A stretch of 64,000 nucleotides of DNA from the NCBI GenBank assembly GCA_020465985.1, contig JAANYP010000179.1:125095-189094 (forward strand), in the 5' to 3' direction. The DNA is from Centrapalus pauciflorus (lineage: Eukaryota; Streptophyta; Magnoliopsida; Asterales; Asteraceae). The position numbers and the translations under genes are program-made. Position 1 is the first letter of the stretch; every line of letters starts with the position of its first letter. Below are positions 23,471 through 36,590 of this stretch, one piece after another. The notes under the pieces are model-generated. The model saw only the letters and a program-made list of their open reading frames with translations. It searched no databases and was not told where the DNA came from.

Positions 23471-24011
23471 AAACTCAGCATCAGATGACTGGTATTCATC
23501 AATTTGTCTAAAAATATCTTGGAAATCAGCTGGAGGCTATAAAACATCCTGAACCAGTTGTTCAGCGATATTTTGCTCGACGGCTGTCCCCTGCGCCCAA
23601 ATTTCTTCCAGAGTTTGCACCCTCTGATCATATTGGGGAGCTGAACTCGACGGGCCGGCAGCTTCTGAAGGGCCAGCCGCTGTAGTGGCTGTTTGTTGGC
23701 GAGAGGAGGGTCTAGCAACCGGAGTTCTACTTGCCGGTGCTCTGCGACGTCGCTGCTGCTGTTGCAGTTGCTACGGTTGTTGCTGCTGCGGGGCTTCATC
23801 TATCCACTTGTCACCCTCTGGGGCTACAAAATCAGGATCAAAACTGCCCCAAACAATGGTGCTACATGGGGCCTGACCTGCTCAGCCCTTCTCGCATTGT
23901 GGGTCTGGCAGTCATCAAAAATCCTCTTATCGATCAAGGCCACGCCACTTTGATCTGGAAGTGGTGGAAAATTCGGAAAGAAGTGGCGTATTATAGTCCT
24001 ATTGGGTTCTA
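23471..24011 (-). pseudogene. Upstream, broken part of the copia-2 post-pol reading frame
   Basis: In-frame fragments continue to the right of ORF a but are interrupted by stops and at least one frameshift. They include a Gln-rich stretch near 23765-23800 and Ala/Ser-rich stretches. It appears to be the N-terminal part of the same gene as ORF a. Confidence 0.4.
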
Positions 24012-25702
24012 ATCGAGGTTATTTATGATTTTTTTGAACTTTTATCCGTCAAAACTTGTGATTTCAAACCACCTTGTTTCAACTCTTATAAACAACAAAT
24101 AAACTCGATTTTTTGTCACAATAATGTCCTAAACTACACATACTTTGTATATTGATGGTTACTATACCTAAGTATACGTGTATGTTCGAGAGATAAAAGC
24201 AAAACTTCGAGGAATAATAGGAAATTCGAGATTCGGCAAATTCGAGAACAAGTTCGAGATCGCCGGAACACAAGTTCGAGAAAAGAAATTCGAGGGTAGG
24301 TGCCTTAAATGAAGTACTGTTGACCTATTTATACCAACTACCTTTGAACTTAGCATGAGTTCAAACTTCCTGACAAATTCGAGTTAAGTTCGAATTTGTC
24401 TTAATTTCGAACTTAAGTGAAAATTTTGAAAATACTTGAATAAAATTCAACTTTTTCAACTTTTTTGTGTAACGGAATTTTACAAACTTTGCAAAATTAT
24501 TCCCACCAAGCAACAGATTTTCACGCAATATTTGTTTATTCAACCAAAAATGCATCCTAGTAACTTTGACCTTTTTCCTACTTAGAATAAAATAAACTAA
24601 AATAAAATAATATAATATAAAATAAGAATAAGAATAAAACTTAAACTACTCAAAGGTACTTTAAAGATTTACAACTTATACTAACAGAATATTTTTGAAA
24701 GAAAGTCAAACAAGGTTCAATCAGATAGCGATGTCAAACGCACTTTCAGTATTACACTTTCACACTTAGGAATTTTTGATTCCTTTGATTGTTTGTCGTG
24801 ATATACATTCCAAGACGATTGTCAGTATGATTTTCCATTTAAACATTTAACACTTTGGAATATCCTTTGGCCTTTTTATTTATCAAGAAACTACCTAACG
24901 TGTCCCATACTTAGACATACTTCTATGATTAAGGCAGACACACAATGATTATACCTTTTCGGTATTGCAAATTTTCTTTAAAAGGCAAACGTCGGAGACA
25001 GTTTTGTATTTACATACAACAGAGTGTCTTAGTTTGTCTTAGAGTTTATTTAAAGTTAGCAAGACAGCGGTGACAAGTCTGTACTTACGTACAACAAAGC
25101 GACTTATTTTGCTAACTTGAGTCAAAACAGAGGTGACAGGTCTGTACTTACGTACAACAAAGCGACTTGTTTTGACTCCCTCTTCTTTATCAAAAATTTT
25201 CCATTTCTTTTCTTTTAATATGTATTTTGATGGTGCTATACATCCCCCAGAAAATTTGCATACCTCATTTAAAATCATTGTCTGTATGTTTCTAACATAG
25301 AAATTAAGATCATTTGGTCATACATCTAAGTTAGTTACACATATGACATTTTCTTGAATATTTTATTAGCTTTTGAGATTTCCTTTGTGTATGATGCCTA
25401 CCAACATATCAAACATGAAAGTGTATATCACTTAGAATTTAAGGTGCATTATGTGTGAAAGCTTAACACTTAGAGATTGTTTCGACTGTGCTAATTTTCG
25501 TCACTTTGAACCTATGTCTCTAAGACTTAACTCATTTTTCAATATTCTCTGTTTTTGAAATTTTTATGGTTTTCTCTCTTTTTTTGTTTTTAATTTTAAA
25601 AAAAAAGCTAATAAGCTAACCTACTAACTTACTATAAAAGGAAATGAATTCTACTTAACCACTGACTTACTATAAAAAGAAAGAAAATAAACTAAGGTCA
25701 AG
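24012..25702 (-). other. copia-2 noncoding region between pol and the post-pol ORFs
   Basis: This is the counterpart of positions 1-1691 in copia-1, and the two are strongly alike over most of the length although no ORF is present. It contains AAATTCGAG/AAGTTCGAG words at 24180-24400, the GGTTCAATCAGATAGCGATG block at 24713 and three palindromic motif copies. Confidence 0.75.
24995..25166 (-). repeat. Three copies of the palindromic GTAAGT-containing motif in copia-2
   Basis: Copies at 24995-25028, 25072-25103 and 25135-25166, with the core TGTACTTACGTACA (the first copy diverged), matching the copia-1 trio in number, order and spacing. Confidence 0.75.
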
Positions 25703-28700
25703 TTACTCTGGATTACGCATACCATTTAGTTGAACTAACAACTCAAAGTGTGACTTATCAAAAGTTTAGTGAATAAATCTGCCTTATTATCTTCTGTTGC
25801 CACTTTTACCAGTTTAATTAAGTTCTTTTCAGCACAATCACGTATGAATTGATGTCTTATGTCTATGTGCTTTGTTTTACTGTGTTTGATTATCTATCCT
25901 AATGGGAGTATGAGTGTAAGTCAAACCTAATCCCGCAATTGTTTTTGTATCCACAAAACCTGTGAACAGCAACTACCAGCAGCTACATATTTGGCCTCGC
26001 ACGTTGACACGGCTACCGAAGTCTGTTTCTTGCATTGATAGGATACGAGTCTCCCTCCAAGGAAACTGACAACCTCCAGTTGTTGATTTCCGGTTCAAGC
26101 TGCAACCACCATAATCTGAATCCGTGTATGCTTCCAATTTCATATCACCATCAGCGTGATACCAAAGTCCCAGCTTCGGTTTTGAGTTGAGGTATCTCAG
26201 AATCCGCTTCACGTCTTTCATATGCATTTCTTTCAGATTAGCTTGAAACCTAGCACAAATATACACAGCAAACAAAATGTCAGGTCTAGAAGCAGATAAA
26301 TACATGAGTGACCCGATCATGGCCCGATATAGAGTCGGATCCACATCAGTGTCACTTTCTGTACCCGGTCCGAAATTGTGATTCACTTGAATCGGAGTAC
26401 TAAAATGAGCAGTCAGCTTTGTTCCTTCCATCCCGAAGAGCTCCAGAGTATCGTAGACATACTTCGTCTGATGGATAAACATGCCCTCCTTCCTCTGTTC
26501 AACTTGCAAACCCAGAAAGAAGTTCAGCTCTCCCATAGCACTCATCTCAAACTTTGACTTCATAATCTTCTCAAAATCTTTGCACATCTGTTCGTTTGAT
26601 GACCTGAAAATGATGTCATCAACGTACACTTGTACCAAGATAAAATCTTCTCCCTTTCTCTTTACGAATAATGTACTATCAATTCTCCCTCTTTCAAACC
26701 CGTTGTCCAAAAGATGAGTTGACAACGTCTCATACTATACCCTTGGTGCCTGATGTAATCCATACAGAGCCTTATCGAGACGATACACTCTGTCGGGATA
26801 CTTTGGATCAGTAAACCCGGGCGGTTGTTCGACGTACACCAGTTCCTTCACCTTGCCGTACAGGAATGCACTCTTTACATCTAACTGATAGACTTTAAAT
26901 CCTTTGAAGGACGCAAAGGCAAGAAATAGACGAATAGCCTCAAGCCTTGCCACTGGTGCAAACACCTCGTTGTAATCGATTCCCTCTTCTTCGTTGAATC
27001 CCTTTACTACAAGTCTTGACTTGTTGCGAGTAACAATACCCCGATCATCCCTCTTGCACTTAAAAACCCATTTGGTTCCTATTGCAACTTCTCCTCAAGG
27101 TAGCAGTACTAACTCCCACACTTCAAGCTTTCTGAATTGTGACAGTTCTTCTTGCATAGCTTCAACCCAAGAGTTATCTTTCAGTGCCAGTTGCACATTC
27201 TTTGGCTCTACTTGCAAGATGAATCACGAATAAAGACAAGTCTGAAATGCCTCGGAGTCGTTGATCATCGATAACAGTACCGTGTTATTACTCACACTAC
27301 TCCTAATTCTCACACCAGTATGCGGATTTCTTATGATGCTCCCAATCGGATGATCCTTGTTTATCCTCGATGTCTCAATCTCATCGACCCTAAGATTATC
27401 TCCTAAGTTTGATCCTATTTCACCTAACGGGGGTACGACTTCAGACGGTACATTCTCTTCCTCATGATTACTGTCCTCGGAGTTAGAAGTATTTGTCTGA
27501 TTCTCATTCGTAGGTATTTCAGAATCATTCTCTGCTGGAGACCCATATTCTATCGTTGTAGACTCAGAAGTTGATGGAATGCTCGTCTTTAGAAAGCTTT
27601 GACTGTCGTCATTCAGATTTGATGACGATAAGTCATTTTCAATTGTACCTGCATTTCCATTCAAAGGAATGTTAAATGATTCAAACGATGAGTCATAATC
27701 AAATATCCATTCCGGACCAGTTTGGGGTTCATGTGAATAACTTGTAACATCAATGTTAAACACAATTTCTATCGTACCGTTTGTTTTTGTTAAAAACCCT
27801 TTTGTTTGGTGAGTTAGGCACATAACCTAGGAAATATCCTTCATCAGCCTTTTCACCAAACTTAGGTTGATTTTTTGTTTTCAATAACGTACACGGTACC
27901 CCAAACGGTTTGAAGCCAGTTAAATTGGGTGGTCTTTTATTCAAAACTTCATAACATGTTTTGTTCAGTGATTTCACAGTAAGAACCCGATTCAAAACAT
28001 GACATGCGGTATTCACTGCCTCCCCCCAAAACGTGGTAGGATGCTTTGAATCCGAGAGCATGGTTCTTGCTGCCTCAATCAAAGTCCTGTTTTTCCGTTC
28101 TGCCACCCCATTTTGTTGTGGCTCATATGGTGCACTGAATTGATGTACTATGCCTTTGGATAGACATATACACCAATTACTGTGTTTTTAAATTCTGTTC
28201 CATTATCACTCCTGATACGTTTTACCCTCGTCCCATAGGAGTTTTCGACTTGGTCTAAGAAACCAATCAACTTTCTAGCTGTTTCGTCCTTCGTACCTAA
28301 AAAGAAAACCCATGAAAAACGTGAGTAATCATCAGTGATAACTAAACAATACCAACTACCACCTATACTCCTTTTGTTGATTGGTCCGAATAGATCCATA
28401 TGCAACAAATCGAAAGTGGAAGCTATCGAGTTCTGAGTCTTTGACTTGTGTGATTTCTTGTGTTGTTTGCCTTTCTTGCACGGTACACACTTTTCATCGA
28501 ACTGAAAACTCTTTAGTGGGACACCGTGCACCAGACCATGTTTAGTGATGTAGTTCATTTTCCGTAGGTGCAAGTGTGCCATGCGTCTGTGCCATAAGAT
28601 GGGTTCTGTCTTTGAAGCTTTGGATAGAAGACATATTGGTCCCATCGATGAATCCGATTTATTCATGTCCATCTTGTATAAATCATTCTTCCTTGGGGCT

Positions 28701-29053
28701 CTCATCGGTATCCACTCTTCAGGTACTTTAAATCTCGGTTTCAACACTAACGCCTTAGTATCCGTAAAAATTACTGAGTTCTTCTTATCACAGATTTGAG
28801 ATACACTAATGAGATTATGATCAAGCTTATCAACATGATAAACTTGATCAAGTTTGATAGTCCCATTAGTGACCACTCCAGTACCGGTGATATAACCTCC
28901 TTTGTTCCCAGCGAATGATACAAAACCCTTGTTCCCTCCCTTGAAGTCTGTGAGCAGACTCCTTTCCACAGTCATGCATCTAGAACAACCACTGTCGACG
29001 AACCACTTGTTGTTTAGACCAGTAGTAAGCTCCTGCACATGAAAGAAAACAAG
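25703..29053 (-). pseudogene. pol: copia-2 pol, broken
   Basis: Same domain order as copia-1. Protease WFVDSGCSR is near 29005; the HHCC region and integrase (LLHMDLFGP, RSDNGTEF) are at 28150-28650; RT has YVDDIIFRS near 26625; RNase H ends at TAA 25703-25705. Breaks: a frameshift near 28130, another near 27790, stops near 27224 and in the 27000-27120 region, a TAG near 26733 where copia-1 has a Trp codon, and a frameshift near 26030. Not functional as it stands. Confidence 0.9.
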
Positions 29054-29059
29054 TTAGTT
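29032..29059 (-). promoter_or_regulatory. Candidate branch point and 3' splice site at the copia-2 gag-pol boundary
   Basis: The minus strand has AACTAAC, then TTGTTTTCTTTC and TGTGCAG|G, with AG at 29034-29033. It is conserved with copia-1 although the coding sequence around it is diverged. Confidence 0.45.
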
Positions 29060-31868
29060 ATCACGGGGAACCCAAGCCATTATTGACTTGGTAATACCAT
29101 TCTCATCCACATACGTGAACTCATTCAAATACCCATCTCTCCTTTCAGGTGACTTGGGTGTTTGATTGAGAACCTGTTGTGGTGCACAGTGATTTAGTTC
29201 ACTCTTGGCCTTTGGGTAGGCATTTGCTGTTGAGCCCTTGAATAGTTTCTATTATAATGCATTTAAGATTGATATCCCTGGGCTCTACTAGGTGTCTGAT
29301 GTCTTTGAGGAGTGCGAGACCTAGCTGGAGTGTAAGCTCTTCTAGGTGTTGTACTCCTATAAGCTTGTTGAGGTCCTGACCTAGACTGATTGGGGACTCT
29401 ATTCGGTGGATTAGTCCTAACCACTTCATTTGGTCTAACCGACACAGGTACTTGTCTAACAGTAGTTTTTGATGTGGCATTCACAGTTTTCTCAGTGTTT
29501 TGAGAACCACTTGTGCTAGCTACACTAGGTGATGGTTTATGTTCTTCAGGCTTTCCAACAATAGGTCTAGACTCTGGTTTAGAGGGTGTAGACTCTACTT
29601 TCTTATATGGACAGCTAGACGCAACATGTCCCCTCTCATGACATCTAAAGCAAGACATCTTATCAATTGACTTCTTATGAGTGCCCTTTGATTTTGGTGT
29701 CTCACGAGTGTCATGTTCTTTCTTTTCAGCTATCGTGACTACTTCCTCTTTCTGACTATTAACTTCAGGTTTAGCTTCTCCTAGAATTTTGTCACTAGAA
29801 AACTGCACAAACTTGACTTTCTTAATCGTAGCGTTATTATTAGTCACCTTAGTTGATTTATCCTTATCAGATTCAGATACTGTGTCAGCTGCTACCTCTG
29901 ACTCGACTGGTTTATCAGTTTTATCCTGAGGCTGAGGCACATAGTTGTCGTTGAAAGGTGGAGGACTCTCTCTATAACCTAAACCTACTGGTTTCTTAGA
30001 CTAATGCCGAGCATCTAAGATTTTCCCTAGATTTAGTGAAGAGTTCCTAAACTTTTCTAACTTACTATTTACCTCTGCAACTTTAAATCTTGATTTAGCT
30101 AGCTCTACCTCCTTAATCGTAAGTTCTTTGGTTAAAGACTCAACATGCTCATACATAAGTTCTATCCTGACACATTGTTCACTTAATTTGTCTTTTAGAA
30201 CTATAACATATTGAGCATCTGCTTTTAGCTTATTCCTAAGATCTTCTTTAATATGTAGGAGACTAGCATTATTTGATTTTAACAATTCTATTTGAGCAGT
30301 TAGATTGTTATGTGTTTCTAGAACTAAGTTCAATCTATCATTGGAAGTAGTACATAAAACACATAAATCACAGAATGTAGAAAAGTCCAGAATTACCTTT
30401 TTGTGATCCGATTCCACATTAGCCATCTGTGCGGCAAACTCCAGAATGGTCTGATTGTCTGACTTCTCCACCAACATAGTCTCTGTCACTTCAGCCATGA
30501 AGGCTCTAGCGTTCGACTTAGGATGATAACTCCAATCGTAAGTCCCATCAAGCTGTCTGTCTGATGATACGTTTGTTAACAGACCAGCGATGTTCGCTTA
30601 ATTACCCGAACTACCAGACTGATATCTTCCTAGAGATTGATTCTGATAGTTTTCAACTTTGGGTCGTTGACATTCACGTGCAAAATGACCTCATCCTTGG
30701 CATTTATAACACTTAACCTTGGATTTGACGAACCCAATTTTACTGTTGCCTACATTCAGATTTCTGCCTGTTCGTTTCATGAACCTTTTGACCCACTGAG
30801 TCACCATGGCCAGTTGCCATTGAAGATCCATTTCCTCTAAGTCGTCAGGATCCACGTGATCGTAGTCCTCTTCCCATAATGCAGGATCGCTAATTTTTCC
30901 TTGTACACAATTTTCATATGCTGCAACAAACGAAGCCAAAAGATTCAGATGAGTCTCGGCTGATTGTGCACTCATAGGCATCTTTGTGTACTGTTGAGAA
31001 GTAGATGCTGAGAGAGTCGGTTTATCTTCCGGTTTAGAATACCCTAAGAATGCCCGACTGCTTGTTTCTTCTACTTCCACTGGGATAGACGCTTCACCCG
31101 AGAAAAAGGTTGTAGCTGTTTTCAGTTCACTTGCGAGAGAAGGTTTCGACTTTTCAAAATACATCTCTGGATCTTGGACTTGATCATATTCCCTCTCCTT
31201 CTTAAGTATCTGAAAGTTGTAAGCCCTCAGCGTACCAATAACTCCTTCGAGAGTAAGAGTTTCGAATTTTTCTTCATCATGCTTTATAAGCGCTGTGTAC
31301 ATTGGCCACTTCGCAGGTAAAGCATCAATAAGTTTTTCTATCTTCTCAATTTCACGATACTCGACATCGTGATTGTCCAACTCAGTCAGTAAATGGTAGA
31401 ATCTCGTAAGTGTCTCATCCAGCTTTTCGGTTTTCAATGCCTTGAAAATTACGAACTGTTGTTTCAGCATCCTGTCCTACCTTTACGAACCCTCGGATTT
31501 CCCTCACACCTATTCTCGAGATCATCCCATAGCTCTTTAGAAGTACGATAATTCCGTAAGGTGTGTAGAATCTCCTGAGGTAGTGTCATACGAATGATTG
31601 AAAATGCTTTGTTCTCGGCCTCATACAGTTTCTTGTCATCATCCTTCATTTTCTTATATGTCAAGACTCTCTGACGGCCCTCAAACTCTTGAGTAGGTGG
31701 AATGTATCCCTCATCGATACAAATCAACATTCGCATGTCGTTGAAACGCGCAAAATCAGCAAACCTATCCTTCCACCATTAGTAGACTTCCAACCTCATC
31801 AGTTTTGGCGGAGAATTTGCTTTGCCAACATCGTGATCCATTTCGATAAACTTTCGCAAACTGGTCAT
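29054..31868 (-). pseudogene. gag: copia-2 gag, broken
   Basis: Starts at ATG 31868 (MTSLRKFIEMDHDVGKANSP). A TAA at 31779-31781 falls 30 codons in. A frameshift follows near 31467 and a TGA interrupts the first zinc knuckle near 30690. Further breaks lie near 30600, 30000 and 29270. The second knuckle CFRCHERGHVASSC near 29640 is canonical CX2CX4HX4C, unlike copia-1. The frame ends WVPRDN at TAA 29054-29056, the same stop and context as in copia-1. Confidence 0.88.
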
Positions 31869-32442
31869 CGTTTCTAAACTTTTTGTATTCGAACTTAGGT
31901 AATTTAATTTAAACTTCATTTAAAATAAACCCTTTCGAACTTAGGTAAGTTCGAATTTGTTTAAAATAAAATTCGTTTGAAATTAAATTCGAAATTGTTT
32001 AAGTTCAAAGTCAATAAATTCGAAGGTCTGACAAGTTCGAGATTTCTGACAAATTCGAGATCTGACAAATTCGAATGCTAGCAAGTTCGAATCTCAGCCA
32101 AATTGGAATGAAACCCTAAAGCAAGTTAGAGAGGAGCGTATTTTCTGACAAGTTTGAATTTTCTGACAAATTCGAATAAACCCTAATACCTCCTATGTTC
32201 GAGCGCCGCAAGTTCGAGAAACGGCCAAAAGTTCGATTTATTTCAAGTTTTCAGTTTAAACCAAAGTTTTTAGGATTAAAAACTATGATTTCCACTGAAA
32301 TAATGAACTAATGTGAACTTTTCTCCGTTATCTTGCTTGTATAACTCGAAAAACTAATAAAAGATGTGATTTTACGGTCCAAAACGCCAAGAAACCAAGA
32401 ATGTTGAATATGAACACGAAGAACACGATGAACACCCTTATG
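31869..32442 (-). other. copia-2 5' leader, packed with AAGTTCGA/AAATTCGA words
   Basis: No ORF was found. It has the same dense periodic word structure as the copia-1 leader, but the word is AAGTTCGAA or CAAATTCGAGA instead of AGATTCGAA. Confidence 0.7.
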
Positions 32443-32454
32443 GCTCTGATACCA
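32443..32454 (-). promoter_or_regulatory. Primer binding site, initiator Met-tRNA
   Basis: TGGTATCAGAGC on the minus strand, two bases from the LTR. Confidence 0.93.
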
Positions 32455-32456
32455 CT

Positions 32457-33036
32457 TGTAAGGTCACCTACCTATGGATCCAATCTTGATGTGACGCCAT
32501 CCAACGAGTGCGGAATCCTCGTTAGTGGTTTAACGGACCGATCACACACACAAAACATGGAGACACACACGATGATAGACGTAAACTCGACCGCCCCGAC
32601 ACGTGATTTTCTCCAAGAACACACCTAAACGTCTCTGTAAGTTCATAATCGCCCTTATGCTTAATTCTGCAAAAGTTGTTAATCAAAACTGATTAACTCT
32701 TAATTATAGGCCTCAGATTCGAACTTGCTCTAGACATGTTCGAGAAGGCCCAAGCCCACGAACTTGTCCACCATAAGTTCGAATCAGGGCCTTTGAACTT
32801 ATTCTAGAACTTGTCTTTGAACTTACCTTTGAACTTATGTTTGAACTTACCTTTCAACTTATGTTTGAACTTATTGTAAAACATTAATTACAACCAAGTT
32901 CAAACACATATACATCAATATCAAACATATAACAAACATATATCAAACATGTATTAATATGCAATTACGAACAATTTGACTATTACAAAATATCATCTAT
33001 ACTTAGACTGCTATCGTCACATAGGATGCACTAACA
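32457..33036 (-). repeat. copia-2 5' LTR (580 bp)
   Basis: TGTAAGGTCACC...GCACTAACA. It is 10 bp longer than its mate because of an extra AACAAACATAT-like unit near 32930. Confidence 0.95.
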
Positions 33037-33041
33037 GTTAT
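33037..33041. repeat. Target site duplication of copia-2 (right)
   Basis: GTTAT, identical to 21046-21050. Confidence 0.95.
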
Positions 33042-33601
33042 CTCTATGAACATGATTTTATCCACGTATGTTCATCCACAACATACATCACCAGCTATTT
33101 CATAGCTCAGATTTAAGTGTCATTACACTTCTATCCGACATTTCCATATTGTTGTGTAATTGATACACTTGAGCTTATCACGATCAACCCACCAATGATG
33201 GGGTTTGCCACTAATATGAGCATGCCGAAATCTCACATAATTCATATTGATTATTAAGTTATCGACTTTTATGCTTTCTTGTCATTCATTATCTTACATG
33301 AAAAGACTTCACAATTAAGAAAGCCAAATAGTAGGAACATACGAGTTGTGTCCATTAAATATCATAATTTTTTTAATCACAATTCATCGTTATCCATATC
33401 AACTACATTATGAGGATTAAAGATGGACGCGAGTACATATATACCACATTATAGACTTACGACCTACCACTTACATTCCCATCCTAGGCCGAATTCAATC
33501 TTAAGATTGTTTTACTAGTGTTGCCTAGGTGGGTCAATACCAGCATCTGAAGCCGCGTTCAGTGTTGAGTATCGTCGACTATACTCAGTCATTGAACCTG
33601 T
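33042..33601 (-). other. Element 3 internal DNA next to its PBS
   Basis: The first 50 bp match 38466-38505. The remainder runs to the PBS without an ORF. Confidence 0.55.
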
Positions 33602-33612
33602 CTCTGATACCA
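33602..33612 (-). promoter_or_regulatory. Primer binding site of element 3
   Basis: TGGTATCAGAG on the minus strand, three bases from the LTR start TGAAACACCC. Confidence 0.85.
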
Positions 33613-34130
33613 AATTGAAACACCCTTCCAACTAAATTAGATGTTTCACGAACAATTAACAATAATTATCAGAATATACTTGCGGAAATGTGGTCAAATT
33701 TAAATTTTCAATATTCAAAAGCCATCAACAAGATACCTCCCACTTTGTCACCTAACCATGAGCAAAGAGTGGGGTATCATGGATCGAAGCAGATGGGGTT
33801 ACAAGTTTTTAAACATACAAATTATCTAACCATGGATAAAAGCAAAGTTCATTCACGAGCATATACCAAAACGAGAGTCCACTAAATTCCCACCCCAAAG
33901 CTTTATCAAAGATATGCGACACAATGGAGCCGCTAGTCAAGGTCCAATCCACTATCAATATGGTCTAGCGTGACCCTTTCTTTATTTTTTTTTCCTAGAA
34001 AGGTTAACAACAAAAAGGGGTCAACAAAGTTGAGTGAGTTGCTAGATTAGCAAAGAATACACAATATACATTCATGCAATAATAAGCAACGAGTATGTTC
34101 AATAACAATATGATCAAGTGCTCATTTTAG

Positions 34131-34528
34131 GCTTAGAGCTAGCCCAACGTATTGCTCGATTTCGGCTTTGAGCTAGCCCAACATATTGCTCCATTTAGAC
34201 TTAGAGCTAGTCCAACATATTGCTCCATTTAGACTTAGAGCTAGTCCAACATATTGCTCCATTTAGACTTAGAGCTAGTCCAACATATTGCTCCATTTAG
34301 ACTTAGAGCTAGTCCAACATATTGCTCAATTTAGACTTAGAGCTAATCCGACATTATTGCTCAATTTAGACTTAGAACTAGTCCAACGTGTTGCTCCATG
34401 TAGACTTAGAGCTAGTCCAACATATTGCTCAATTTTGACTTAGAGCTAGTCCAACATTGTTGCTCAATTTAGATTTAGAGCTAGTCCAACATTATTACTC
34501 AATTTAGACTTAGAGCTAGTCCAACATT
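34131..34528. repeat. Tandem array, ~34-bp unit, about 12 copies
   Basis: The unit reads ACTTAGAGCTAGTCCAACAT followed by ATTGCTCCATTTAG. The central copies are identical and the outer ones diverged. There are no spacers, so it is not CRISPR-like. Confidence 0.9.
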
Positions 34529-34573
34529 TCCACGGATATCCAGGTGAGGTCAATTGAAAGCATACCAAGCATG

Positions 34574-35010
34574 GTGAGGTCCAACGTGCCTCACACAAGC
34601 CCAAATAAATCATTCATAGAAGGAACGAAAGCAAGTATGCAACAACTATCAACATGTCAACAGTTAGCTCCACAAGGTATTCAACGAGGTATAGCTCCAC
34701 AAAGCACATCAAGTATAGTGAGGTCCAACGTGCCTCACATAAGCCCAAAAAAATCTCTCATAGAAGAAAACAAATCAAGTATGCAACAATTATCAATATG
34801 TCAACACATAGCTCCACAAAGTATTCAACAAGGTATAGCTTCACAAAGCACATCAAGTGTTATGTGGCCCAACGTGCCACACATAAGCCCAAAGAATCAT
34901 ACACGTGAGAATTGAGGGTACATATGCATATACTATCAAAATATCAAAAATCAATCCAACTCTAGGTGAGATCAAATGAAAGCATATCAAGTATGGTGAG
35001 GTCCAAGGTG
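34574..35010. repeat. Tandem array, ~145-bp unit, about three copies
   Basis: GTGAGGTCCAACGTGCCTCA recurs at 34574 and 34719; a diverged form is at about 34863 and another near 35000. Each is followed by AAGTATGCAACAA and GCTCCACAAAG. The open frame across it is a by-product of the repeat. Confidence 0.8.
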
Positions 35011-36590
35011 CCTCACATGTGCTCAATGAATCAACATATCAAAATTGAGGGCAAATAGGCTACTACTATCATGATATCAATAATTAGCTCAACAACATGT
35101 TCAACGAGGCAAAACAACAATATAAAAGAACATTATGTAACACTAATGCTAGAACTCACAGTGATTTGCAGAATAAAGCTTTGGTCCGCCAAAATGAACT
35201 GAAACGATCAAATCAAGTTAAGTCGCTTCCAATGGGCTCCGATCGATCCAACCACCTATAACAATTATAAATATATTGCTCATAAGCTTCCATACCCTAA
35301 ATGATTCTAAAAACCTGTCCGACAAGGTTTCGGGTTCTAAACCGAGTGCCTCGGTTTGTTTCGGGACCCTATGAGGCCCGAATTTGAAATTAGACTTTTG
35401 AACACTTTAAATACTTAATTTAGATGTATTTTAGTAGTATTAGATGTTAGTATATGACCCCATAGCTAAAAATCAATTTTTTGGGCCGCCAGTTTTGACT
35501 CTTCGAGTCGCCTGGGGTGACTCGTCAAGTCGCTCAAATTTTGTGAACAGAAAAATTTGACTCAGTGAGTCGCTCACAGACCTGCACTTCTTCCCCCTAC
35601 GGGTTTAACACCCAAAATTCCAAAACTCAACCAAACTCAAAACCAACACTTGAAATCGATTATACAACATATTTAAATACTTTTGAGATCATTTTGAGCT
35701 TCCAAAACATCTCAAATGCAACCGATTGATCCATGGCTCAATTTGAGCACTAATTTGGATTTCAACCAAAACTAACTCAAACTAACACAAACTACCAATG
35801 TAGTTACATATTTTGGCTCCATTTTGATCATACAACAATACACTAACACCTACTCAAAGAATGGAGCCATTTATCAACCCAATCCAACAACCTCACTTTG
35901 GGTCCCATTCTCCAAAAAATGGTGAAATGAAGAAGAAGAACAATGGAGATGTTTATACCTTCCAAGATGCTTCCAATATCAAAGAAAACCCTTAATCTAT
36001 CAATCTTTGATCATCCAATCTCCAAACGCTAGCTTTCTTCTCTCTTTTTCTTCAAATCTTGCAAAATGAAGTGAGTGTGTGCAAGTGTGTATTTTGGACA
36101 TTCAAGAGAAGAAAAGGGAGGGGATTTTGGCCTTTGGCCAATCCCACCCCTCACATACACATATTGACAAAACACACCCCTCCACAACTAATCTTTTATT
36201 TGCAAATCAAAACTACAATGCTATTAGATGCAACAATTAAATAATTAAATACCCAACTAAGTGAATTTGACATAATTGTACTAAATGGATTCAAACACTA
36301 TATTAACCAATTATTATGTCATAATTAATTAATATTTAATTGTTTTACAAATTTTGGGGTGTTACACATTACCTATTTTTGTCAATTCCCTACAACCCAA
36401 CATTTTATTTTTCTTTAATCGTTCAAGTCCCAATACTTGCAGTCATCACTAATACTAGGTAAATAACTCATAATACAGCACTTAAGATCACAATCCTAAT
36501 TGTTTCACAAAGTTAATTACCCTTTTAATTATTGGGGTGTTACAATTCCTTCCCACTTAAAATGATTCCGCCCACGGAATCAACTCGCCT

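Larger units (their letters stand above)
21051..33036 (-). mobile_element. Ty1/copia retrotransposon copia-2, complete outline (12 kb), SIRE/Maximus-like
   Basis: Both LTRs, PBS, PPT, gag, pol and a post-pol ORF region are present, with a 5-bp target duplication. By eye the two LTRs differ at roughly 25 positions in about 570 plus an 11-bp indel, mostly C/T and G/A changes, so the insertion is not very recent. Reading frames have many breaks. It inserted into element 3. Confidence 0.93.
33616..36544 (-). repeat. Long LTR of element 3 (~2.9 kb)
   Basis: Begins TGAAACACCCTTCC after a PBS and ends GGGGTGTTACA before a purine-rich (minus-strand) tract and pol relic, the way gypsy-4 LTRs end. A second GGGGTGTTACA occurs at 36356-36366, so the LTR could instead end there and abut an older element. 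It holds two tandem repeat arrays and no real gene. Confidence 0.6.

Noticed and set aside
34131..34528. Regular 34-bp repeats looking like a CRISPR array
   Set aside because: The units are directly joined with no unique spacers, lie in a plant LTR, and have no cas genes nearby.
34544..34915. 123-codon ORF with repeated VRSNVPHISP
   Set aside because: It follows the 145-bp tandem unit of the LTR, so the protein repeat is a by-product. No homology was recognised.
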